Below, one piece after another: positions 50,501 through 60,007 of a stretch of DNA of 64,000 bases. Below the pieces are notes generated by a model that was given only the letters and a program-made list of their open reading frames with translations, did no database searches and had not been told where the DNA came from. A program made the position numbers and the translations under genes. Numbering within the stretch: position 1 is the stretch's first letter; every line of letters begins with the position of its first letter. Source of the stretch: Sphagnum magellanicum (taxonomy: Eukaryota > Streptophyta > Sphagnopsida > Sphagnales > Sphagnaceae); NCBI GenBank assembly GCA_021904315.1, contig CM038912.1:12797061-12861060 (forward strand), read 5' to 3'.

Positions 50501-52207
50501 CAACCCACAGGTATTTGCTGACCCCACAAATGTACATACTACTTTTATGCCTATACTTAAAAATTGTTGAGACATTTGTTATCACTAGATATTCATGGAC
50601 AACTACGCTAGGTATCACCACCATTCATTCCCCACATGACATTTTTGTTGGTGTACATTCCTTTTCGCATAATAAAAATAGATGGTGGCCTGCATTTGTT
50701 GCGGATCAACCATTAGTTTGAATTCTTCAACATTTTCCACTAACAGAACTTATAGATCGCAGCTTGCACTTGTTGTGGAACACTTGTGTTGGTTTGAATT
50801 CTTCAAGATCCAAAGAATCTTTAGATCACATGGGCTGCTTGGTTTGTGGAGAATATTTGTTTGTGAGTCTTCCTCAACATAATCAGCAGAACACAATCCT
50901 TCTTATCACGGTTGTTTTTTACCCCCTTCAAATTTATGATAAGAATTTTTTTTCGCAAAAATTTAGAAAAATCAGTCAAGTTCATATTAGGAAAAAATTT
51001 CAAGTTCTTTTGTCAACAAGATTCCAAAAACAAAAACAATGATAGTTAGCCTACTAGGCTACCACTGTAGGAACTTGATTTTTCCTTTCCCATTCACAAT
51101 ATAGTCTTCTTCCTTGCCTCTTCATTATCTTGGAGGTTTACAAGCACTTAAAGGTCCATAAAACCTTTAGTTTGGATGACGTTCATGCTGTAAATAACAT
51201 TGAATTGAGTTTGAACTTGTATATATGCACATGATCCAATACTCTTTGGGAAGGCCCCATAAAATTATAGGACTGGTCTTCTTTTGTGGTCACAACAATT
51301 GGCTCATGTGATGTCTTTTAATTGATCATGCACTCTACACTATCCAGTATTTCACGTTTATGGATTGTCATGGGTAAATAGCTTTCATAATATTTTGGAT
51401 GTGGTTGGTTGACACTCATAAGGTCAACATACATGAGAAAAATGTTCTTTCAAAACTAGATTGGCTAGTCCAATTGTAGTGGTGAATTTCTGCTCAGTTG
51501 TGAAACTATATACAGGGGAAAGTTTTGTTCAAAAACATGTTTTTTTAAAGTGCAAAACGTGTTTTAAATCTAATAAAAGGATAAGAAATTTCAACACATT
51601 TGCCAAATTAAAAAATGGAAAGAAAAGAAAACAAACAAACATTGGGCAATAATATAGTAATAAGCACTAGGGTTCACATGACAAAGATGTCAACAATACG
51701 AATTATTCCTCTCAATTCCCCCTTCCTAGGTACCTACCAATGTAAGTGCCTAAGCATAGGAGGTAAGTGGTTACTGTGTAACTATGTATTAGGTATGTAG
51801 GCACTATGGGGCTTCTAGGTAGATAGATGCACATTGCATGTGGATAATTAGAAGGTTAGCAATGGGACAAGAAAACAATGGAAGAAAAAAATATTAAAAA
51901 ACTATTTCGTGTTCACATACCATCCATCCTTCATTGTGCATTAGTGGGGTGTTGGTTCACTCTGGCCCCTTATTTTGGGAAGGCTGCACCTAAAGTCCTT
52001 AATCCTTATCCTACAGCCTAGATAGGGTCTAGTCAGGTTTAGGGCCGATTCCCCACTCCTGCCTGGATCAGGAGACTTCATGTTACTCATAAGGCTCATT
52101 TAAGGCTCCTTGGTTGCTATGCCAGGGAAGGCATTGCTGTTTAGGCATTGGGCTTTGCCCTTGGTTCCCAGGGTGTAGTACCCTTGTAGCAATGCCTTTG
52201 CCTATAT
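47561..52207. other. spacer with simple repeats, no gene seen
   Basis: No supported gene. Notable points are a CACTA-like end CACTACTAGAAAAATCAAC at about 49546 without a partner, an 11-base C run at 50255-50265, and a short duplication near 50685-50815 (GCATTTGTTGCGGAT and GCACTTGTTGTGGAA, each followed by TTTGAATTCTTCAA). Confidence 0.45.
48473..48497. repeat. (AC)n microsatellite
   Basis: Twelve perfect AC dinucleotides in an AT-rich spacer. Confidence 0.95.
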
Positions 52208-52210
52208 TTA

Positions 52211-52550
52211 GGCCCACTTTAGATGGGGTCCAGGGTCCAAATTCCCGGGAACCAATTTGGACTCATTAGAAGCAAATTGAATCCTTGAGTTGCTTGAGTT
52301 CGACCTGCCTCGGACCCTGCCTTGGACCCTAGCTTGCATCTCAGTTCTTCAAATCATGAGCTCTCCTTTGAGCAAATTTTTTTGGTCTGAACCAATTGAT
52401 TTTCCCTGCCATGTAGGTTTAGCCTTGATTTGCCACTTTTTGCTCTTAGACCCTCATCTAAAGGCCATGGATTCAATTTATGGCTCTCATCCAATAGGAT
52501 TGCTCTATTTCATGGGACCCTGGACCTTGGACCGTCATCTAAAGTGACCC
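52211..52550. mobile_element. Tourist-like MITE 1 (PIF/Harbinger), TTA duplication
   Basis: Left end GGCCCACTTTAGATGGGGTC; the right end reversed is GGGTCACTTTAGATGACGGT, both continuing into GGTCCAGGGTCC. TTA flanks both sides (52208-52210 and 52551-52553), as for PIF/Harbinger elements. It is 340 bp with no coding capacity. Its interior is collinear with MITE 2, sharing CCTTGAGTTG, GAGCTCTCCTTT and GCCATGTAGGTTTAGCCT. Confidence 0.88.
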
Positions 52551-52553
52551 TTA

Positions 52554-52886
52554 GGCCACTTTTAGACGAGGGTCCAGGGTCCAATTTCCTAGGAACCAAT
52601 TTGGACTAACTTGAACCAAATTGAATCCTTGAGTTGGACCGTACCTTGGTCCCTAGCATGATTATTAGTTCTCCAAATCAGGAGCTCTCCTTTTAGCACT
52701 GTTTTTTGGTTTGAACTAATTTGATTTTCCCTCTAAAACAGGTGCCATGTAGGTTTAGCCTCGATTTGCCACTTTTTGGTCTTGGACCCTTGTTTAAAGG
52801 CCTTGGGACCAATTTAAAGCTTTTGACCAATGAAATTTCTTGAATTCATTGGTTCCTTGACCTTGGACCCTCATCTAAAGTTGCCC
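52554..52886. mobile_element. Tourist-like MITE 2 (PIF/Harbinger), TTA duplication
   Basis: Left end GGCCACTTTTAGACGAGGGT; the right end reversed is GGGCAACTTTAGATGAGGGT. TTA at 52551-52553 is shared with MITE 1 and TTA recurs at 52887-52889. It is 333 bp, the same family and orientation as MITE 1. One copy evidently inserted into the target duplication of the other. Confidence 0.88.
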
Positions 52887-53389
52887 TTAATATATCTCCC
52901 AAGTCCTTGGTTTGAAGTTTATTGCAAAATGTGGAAAACACCTAGTTAGAGGAATGTTCTCGCTCAAAATCCCAAAAGAAGGAAACATGCTCTTTCAAAA
53001 TCCACTCTCATGTGTGATGTCAACATGATGCTAGCGTTATGCATTGAGCAACCTAGTTTTGACTTGTGACCTTTCATAGTTGTTTTAAGTTCTCAAAAAT
53101 TGCCCCAACTCTAGCATGCACTTGGATGGGCAAAAGAAAGGGAAGATGAAAAGGTCTAAAATGCTGCTTGAAGTCCACAAGAAAGGACTCTTGTGCCAAT
53201 GATTGTGTGTGGAGGGTGGGCCAGTACTTAGACCCCTTCTTTTGAGAATGTCTCTCACCCATGAGCTTTACCAATTTTAAAGCACTGCATGAAGATTTTT
53301 ATCTACTTAAAACATGCATAGATCATGAGGGTGAGGATTCTTACACCTAACCCTTGAGAGTGGGAGTGATTTCATACCTATAAATAGGT

Positions 53390-54870
53390 GTAAGATATAT
53401 AAGTATGTGTACCAGAAGAAACCCCCAGAGGGGAGGGAGGCAGCAGTCCCATCAAACATTAAAGAAATCCAAGAAATACAAGGGGGGCAAGAAGCACCAC
53501 ACGATGGTGACGCCTTCAACCCCAAAGATGCCTAAGTGGCACCATTCCGCCTTAAAGGCTTGATCAATCCTATCTTGAATACTAGGGTCCCGGGAGGACC
53601 AAAGGGAATTAATGGCCTTCCAAGTGGCCATTCCAACCTCAACGGTAGCAACCCAGGCTTGTTGAAGGATTTTCCTAGAGGAATACTGGTTATCAAAATG
53701 CTTCCGGCATCTCTCTGTCCAAAGAAAGTAGATGATAAAACTGCAAAGGATGTCAAGCGGTTGTCTGATGTAGGAGAAGCCTCCTACATGGTACCCTTGG
53801 AGTCCGGGAGGGTCATCTTTTCTTTCGAAGACAGTTTCACCAAGCAAGACGAAAGGCCAGGAAAAAATGATGTCATTGGGCGCTCCCCATTTTTGCCATA
53901 TGTGATAGAAGGCCTCCCAAGCCCGTTTGGCGAGGGGACACTCGAGGAGACAATGTTGAGGGGATTCAGGGGCCTCCTCAGTGCAAACCTTGCACGTGGG
54001 GAGGATCCCCATGCATTGTAGCCATGTGCCAACTGGGAGACCCCGGTTTAAAGTGAGCCATATGAGAGTGCCGACCTTTCGTGGTCGGGCGTTATGCCAG
54101 ATTCTGGCAATAACTTGCGTGACGGTGGAGTTTTGCAGGTTTAACCTTTGAATGAAGGAGCAGATGTTGGCGCTCTGGGTGGGTTTCCTTGCATTTCGGT
54201 AGCCCCGCTTTACAGAATAGCCGAAGAAAGGAGAGTCACCCATTTGTGAGGAGGCTTGCCAGTGCCACTCTTCCGGGTCCTAGGGAAGCCCATCAATGAA
54301 ACTAGGTTCGAAAATCCAGAGTATGGGAAGCTTGGTGAGTGATGAGAACTCTTTGGCAACTTTATATGGGGCTCCGTGTCTTTCTTGAAAGAGGACCCTG
54401 ATTGGGTGATAACCTTTAGGGAGAGGGTTATCACTTGGGAGTTCGTAGCTTTAATGAGACTAGTGGGGGTAACCCTCTGGAATTCATTGGCTTGTACCGT
54501 GTTGGGGGTGACCCCGGTTACATGGTATATCCATTCTAGAGTGGTGTTGTTTCTAGAGTTTCTTTTGCTGATCCAATCCCCTGCCTGAAAACGGTTAGTG
54601 TAAGTTGCAGGATTCCATGGGATGCTCGCTATGATGATTTCTCTGTTGTTCCTGTTGGTGGCGTGGTAGGTCAACCGGAGGGCTTGGAGGCTTTTCCATG
54701 CCCTGCCCTCCTGGTCCCAGAGATCTTTGATTTGGGTGCAGCCAGAATTGGCAATGGCTCGTGTGTGTACCAATGCAGCAGTAAAATACCCATGTATAAT
54801 ACTTTTTGGATGAAGATTTGTAGAAACACACTCTGAAACTGTTTGGGGCCTGGAAAGTGCACATCTTAAC
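53390..54870 (-). mobile_element. 5'-truncated LINE (non-LTR retrotransposon)
   Basis: Minus-strand coding from about 54860 to 53452 is the C-terminal part of a LINE ORF2. Frame 54860-54286 contains PKSIIHGYFTAALVHTRAI, TQIKDLWDQEGRAWKSLQAL and FQAGDWI. After a shift near 54280 the frame 54270-53452 has the zinc-binding RVT region: RKVGTLIWLTLNRGLPVGTW, CKVCTEEAPESPQHCLLECP and LAKRAWEAFYHIW, then FLWTERCRKHFDN. The endonuclease and the polymerase core are absent, as usual for 5'-truncated insertions. No poly(A)-type tail or clear target duplication is seen; the 3' UTR probably ends near 53390. Confidence 0.8.
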
Positions 54871-55097
54871 AGGGCCCTTCTAGAGTGCCAGTAACAGGAA
54901 ATGACTCTTCCTCAGCAATTAATGACTGTTTCTTATTGGCCAACTACAATGATTGGCCCAAGTGGTGAGAGTTAAATAGTCTCTCACTTTGTACAATCCA
55001 TCTGTTTAGGTTCATGGGTGACGATGGAGGAGAAACTGAACAGTGCACACTGGATGGGCTGAATAGTGAGAGAGGGCTCTTGGTGGCCATCCTCTAA

Positions 55098-55451
55098 GAG
55101 CATCTCCAACAACAGTGGGGATATGACCCTGCAAATGTTTTTCTCACATCCACGTTTTAATTCCTAACTTTTTTCCAATGCCACTCATAAAACTGCAACC
55201 GGGACTACAAGCAGGTGGGAGACTCCTAATAGCAACCAACTTGGACCAATCAAACTATCCAGCGAATCAGAAATAGTGAGGTGTGAATAAATACGATTTG
55301 ACTGTGTTTCTTAGACTCTTCCGGGGCTCTCAAAGTTGTATATGTTTTCAGGGTCCCATCTGTCTCCCAGTGGATTTGCTGGATTCAACTGATGAACCTC
55401 ATCCAAGATTTCCAGTGCAGGGTCACATACTGACCATTGGTGGAGATGCTC
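55098..55451. mobile_element. MITE with GAGCATCTCC ends, TAA duplication
   Basis: Left end GAGCATCTCCAACAACAGTG; the right end reversed is GAGCATCTCCACCAATGGTC. TAA flanks both sides (55095-55097 and 55452-55454). It is 354 bp without coding capacity. Ends and duplication fit PIF/Harbinger. The same end sequence occurs at 59541-59563, next to the decayed Harbinger genes, which could be its autonomous relative. Confidence 0.82.
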
Positions 55452-55454
55452 TAA

Positions 55455-57990
55455 GCACAGGTCTCACTCCCACTTAGGGACTAGGGGTAATGCCCTCCTC
55501 ACTAAGAAAATTTCTCCAGGTCTGTATGGGGCTTTGTAGAACCAACTGGGTGCTACATCTAAACCTGCATAGTACAAGGTGTTGCTTCCTCCCCCATTCC
55601 TACCACAGAAAATAGATTCCGTTACTAGAGTATGGACAAATTAGGAGTGTCCCCAGTGCTTCCTCGTTTGGCCAGTTCTTCACATTAAAGAGAACCTCTG
55701 AGTCTGGTTTGTGTTTCATTCCATGTAAAGAATACACACACAATGAATAGCATGATGTTTGCGTCCAATGTATTGCCTGCTTTTTTTTCCCAGCTGATTG
55801 CCCTTTTGCCCATCCAATATGTGTTTGAACTTTGGTGGTGTCCAAATACATCTTGGTGCTGCCCATACTCACTTTGGGTCCTGTTGTAGGTTTTGGGCTT
55901 GTAATGGCACTAACCCCAAAATGTGTCTGGGGTCTGGGCATCTTCCTTTTTCTTGTTTTGAGAAATAGCTGGATCTGGTCAAGGGCAGACAAGGGAAAAA
56001 AAGCAGGCCTGTAATAACGATTATGTGCACATATAACGTTGGGATTTTATTTAGCACATATCTGACCTTCTGGATAATTTATTGCAGATATCCCTTATGT
56101 ATCTCCATGTTAGTGTTTTTTTGTTTGGGTCAATTTTGTGTTGTAGCTAAAGTGGTGATGATCCAGAGGAAGATTTAGTGAGATTTGGTTACAAGCTAAA
56201 TATCAAAGTAATTACAATATATATCCTTCTATATTTTTGGCTACCTATTTGAACCATGTATGAAAATTTGGTGATTAAAAAAAAATTTGGCCAAATTATG
56301 GCTATTGAAAATCTCTAAAAGCTCATGATTTTAACACTCTCAATTTTAAGCTTTTTGGCTATATATCACCAACAAAAAAAAGGTTCTTCCATGTGCTCCT
56401 CAAATTTCACATGGACATACCCTTGTTAATCCATTGATGATTGCACGAGGATATCAATATCACAAGTGAACACTTGTGCCATTTAAGTTACACTAAACCT
56501 CTTACAAGGTCACCCATCCCAATACCATTCTAATAAAAATGAGTTTAATTCCAAAGTTCATTTGGAACCTTCCTAAATCAAATTTAATTTATTTTTCAGC
56601 AATGAAAATCATTTAAAATTTAATAAGTTTTGCTATGTTGGTTCAAAAATTGTGAAACATTGAATGTGCACACTGTGTCATGAAGATTTTCAAGTGGTAC
56701 CAAAAGCAGAATGGGGCTCAAGGTTTGAGATAGTTGTGGCATGGTCACATCCAAACAAACAAAGCAACACTTATTTTGATATACAGATTATTTTCAAAAA
56801 ATGGATTTAGACATAATTTTGATGAAAAATGGCTTCCAATTAACACAACAACATATCTAATTATAATTATATTCAAACTCCATATCCCACCATTTAACAT
56901 TTATATCTACATCTCACACATGATTTTGTCAAAGGATTGTAAGTTCCATTCCTTTAAAAATAATCACTTAATGAATTATATGTTAAGTAGGCCCATGAAC
57001 AATCACCTTTGCACACATGTAAGTGAAAATTTATATTTGAAGTGTATGCTGTTTTGAATGAGTAGTTATCACAAATTAATTTTCATGCCTTCTTGTTATA
57101 ACATCGATTAAATTTGCATGAATGAAACATGTGTCCCTTCAATTGGTTATAACGTGTTTCAGATTTTTGAATGGGGAATACAAGTTTATTTTAAATGTCC
57201 ATTCTTTAAGACCTTTCTAATGGCATAAAGAAAATGCATTTTGGACAAGGTTTTATCATTTAAACCTTATTCCAAATTTATGAACATTTCAAAATTCCCA
57301 TAAATGGAGTATGTTTGGAAGACTTGGGGTTTCCCTTTTGCATTTCCACACATTTCCCTCTCACAAGGGGAATGTGTTTGGGTGTTTCTTTTGCTTTCAT
57401 TTATTCTCAACTTGTTTTGCTCTTGTTTCGTCATATCTTTAATCAGCCTTGGTGATGAACATAAGGTTAGGATTGCAACATTGTCCATGATTTGTTTTTT
57501 TTTCCCCTTCTTTTGTTTGATTTTATTCTTATTTTTTTGTTTGTTTTTGTTCATTGTAAGAAGTTGGGGAAGTTTGACTACATTAGTTTTGTTATTGTTA
57601 TTTTGTTTGTTTTATGAAGAATTTTCACCCAAAATCTCACATAATGTCACATATCAAATTTTGATGATAGTGAAAAATAACGTCAACATGACATTATCAC
57701 GATAATTGCAAAGTAATTATATAATAATTGTATAATAATTGGTTTTACATAGTTATAATTGAGTTGCATATGTATACAATTTCAAATATATTGAGTTGCA
57801 TTTGTTACAATCATGTAACTTGTTCAATAGTGTTTACACTTGTAAAAATATATTGAATTGCAATGAATTAAAAATGAATTGTAAATGATTATTGTAACTC
57901 AAAAACCTAATTATAAAACTAGTTGCAAATCACCCCATTTTCTCATAATCATGTTAGCGTATGTTATAGTTATTGATGCATGTGATGAGT
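55455..57990. other. spacer, no gene seen
   Basis: The minus frame 55992-55600 (130 codons) is open but has no family features. The plus frame 57304-57705 is a T-rich, Phe/Leu-rich artefact. Near 57925-57950 the minus strand reads GATTATGAGAAAATGGGGTG then TTTGCAACTAG, a worn CACTA-type right end without a visible left partner. Confidence 0.45.
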
Positions 57991-57997
57991 ATTGTAG

Positions 57998-58550
57998 GTT
58001 GTAATCAAAGTTTACTACAATGAAGCAATGAAGAGGTTTTGCAAAGTTGTGATGGAATGTTTTGAGTTTAAATACCTTCTAGAGCCAAATAAAGTTAACA
58101 TTGACAAATAGTTAGAAATCAATGTTGATTATCACTTCCAAAGGATGTTTGTTAATTTAAATTACGTGAATTATACATGGAAAAATTGCCCAATGTCTCA
58201 ATAATACCAATTCAATGATAAAGATAATAATGAATTATCATTGGAACAATTGCATATCAAAGTTTATGGTTTTGACATGCACATTTTTTATCCTTGTTGG
58301 GGGAATAATGATTTGGAACATTCTTGAACATTATAATCCTTTTGTTGTTAAATTCTTGCAAAGTGTTGGGTCTAATGTGAAATTCATGGTTCATTTGAAT
58401 GAGAATGTTCAATATTACTTGCTTGTTGATGGAATATATCCATGTCAATCAATTTTTGTACGAGTGATTCATAAACCCCATCCAAAGAAAAACAAATTAA
58501 TTTGCACCTCACATAATTATTGTAGGAAAGATGTTGAAGGTGTTTGAAAT
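57998..58550 (+). pseudogene. PIF/Harbinger transposase (DDE_Tnp_4), decayed
   Basis: One frame reads EAMKRFCKVVMECFEFKYLL, TAG, LEINVDYHFQRMFVNLNYVN, YTWKNCPMSQ, TAA, YQFNDKDNNE. It continues with shifts as FYPCWGNNDLEH, VVKFLQSVGSNVKF, YYLLVDGIYPCQSIFVRVI and NYCRKDVEGV. These follow plant Harbinger nuclease blocks: the SLDC-HW/Y first-Asp block, GNND second block, DGIYP.W..FV and RKDVER.FG with the catalytic Glu. The first Asp is replaced (NLNY for the usual SLDC). The frame ends soon after RKDVE. N-terminal helices are missing, perhaps replaced by the CACTA-type end near 57950. Confidence 0.82.
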
Positions 58551-58849
58551 GCTATAGTTTCACTTTTACATTATTGCCAATCTCTGTGAACAATGTGATC
58601 ATAAGATCATCTTACACATTTTAATGGTGAATGTATTGTTACACACCATGATTTTAAAGGACAAATGTCACATGCGTTTGAACTCACAACATATTCTTGT
58701 TGTTTTTGTTCATTTGTTTTACTTTATTCACCATCTTTGCACCCTATGGGTGTTTTGCAAATGTGCTAGCATTCTTAATAGCCACAATATTGACGTTGAT
58801 CTTGTTCCAAAGAACATGATGTCGTTGCTTTTCTCATCGATGTCATTTA

Positions 58850-59240
58850 AGGAGTCATTTTTTTTTATGGAAGTGATTTAAAAAAGTCATCACATATGTC
58901 CACCTGCCTAAGTGTGCCCAATTTAGCACAAGCCAACAACTAATGAAGATGAAAGTAACATGCTTTGTGTGCTTCAACTCATAAAGCTCCAATATCTTCT
59001 ACAAAATGTTTTCTTGAAAGTTATTAGATTCTTTTAACACAACCATAACTTTATGGCACTTGCAAAACTTGACAATAGTGTGTGTATGACCTTTGATTTT
59101 GTCTTCAATGATTTTGCAAGTCTTTTAGCATCACAAGCAAGTTTGCTTTTTTTGTAGTCTTCACACACCTTGTCCCAAAATGTGCTACTTTTGTAAACAT
59201 TCCTCATCTTTGGGTCTTGGTTGATGTGCAAGATGTTATA
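58850..59240 (-). pseudogene. Harbinger Myb/SANT-like accessory protein, decayed
   Basis: The minus frame from 59231 reads INQDPKMRNVYKSSTFWDKV, CEDYKKSK then KRLAKSLKTKSKVIHTLLSS, and stops; further down, in other frames, are ALELYE-like and CYFHLH.LL-like pieces. This matches the Myb/SANT-like domain (FW..V..DY, RP.KSL..KW..I....SKF) of the second PIF/Harbinger gene, which helps the transposase bind DNA. The Trp of the KW position is Ser here. It lies tail to tail with the transposase at 57998-58550, so both belong to one element. Confidence 0.68.
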
Positions 59241-59540
59241 GCAAAGTTGTCACTATTCTTCAATGATTTTTATTTTTCCTTCAATTTAGAAGTTCAGGAA
59301 CCGAGGTTTAGAATTGATGTCGAAGGTGCTGGTGACATGCCCCATGGATGTTCGCATGATGCTAATGTGATGTCACAAAATTTGTGGTGAAAGTCAGTTT
59401 GTGAGTCTTGTATTCTATAGCAACTTATTGGATGAAAGAGGAATTTTTGCTTGGGCCGGGGCAAATTTTAAAGTTCAAAGTGGATGATGAGGTTGGTGGA
59501 ATAGTGATTAATGTGAAGTTTCAATTACTGTGGGGGGTTT

Positions 59541-59563
59541 CGTGTACTCTGATGGAGATGCTC
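59541..59563 (-). repeat. Harbinger-type terminal repeat
   Basis: Read on the minus strand, GAGCATCTCCATCAGAGTAC matches the ends of the MITE at 55098-55451; TAA follows at 59564-59566. It is probably the right end of the element carrying the transposase and Myb pseudogenes. Immediately right, AGCATGCCCAACAACAATAG resembles the same terminus in opposite orientation, so a second, worn copy may abut. I could not find the left end. Confidence 0.6.
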
Positions 59564-59769
59564 TAAAAGCATGCCCAACAACAATAGTGAAATGACCATT
59601 CCAGTATATTTTGAATGAAATATTAGACTCAAATGGTGTACAATTGATGAAACCCTGCAAAATTTTATTAATAAACACACCATAGATTTGGAAAGTGTAC
59701 AATTGCTTTGGGTTGATAAATATGCCCATGGGCCATGTTAGCAATGTCCAACAATAACGCCAGTAAGAA

Positions 59770-60007
59770 GAGACGACTGTTCTCAATCCCTTTGGCTCCC
59801 AGGGACTGGGAATGCCCCTAGGGTTTCCTCAACCACTGGAGCCCTTCCCTTCGCCTGACTGAGACTGGAGAAGCACCTAGGGTTTGCTTCCCCGCACTGC
59901 ACTTCGATTGTTGGTTTTGTTCATTGTCGCGAGCGAATGCGGGAGGTTTTGGATCTTCGCTCTGCTTTCCTTCTCATGTTGGCTAGCACATTGGTTGCAG
60001 CAGCAGC
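59770..60007 (+). promoter_or_regulatory. 5' leader/promoter of the EngB-family gene
   Basis: Base composition rises in GC from about 59770. No clear TATA box. The stretch lies only about 200 bp from Harbinger-type terminal sequences, so the promoter has formed close to, or partly within, transposon-derived DNA. Confidence 0.4.

Noticed and set aside
55600..55992. Open minus frame of 130 codons
   Set aside because: No recognisable motif or gene context; its length is not surprising in less AT-rich spacer.
57304..57705. Open plus frame of 133 codons with many Phe/Leu, membrane-like
   Set aside because: A T-rich low-complexity strand produces it; no motif and no splice context.
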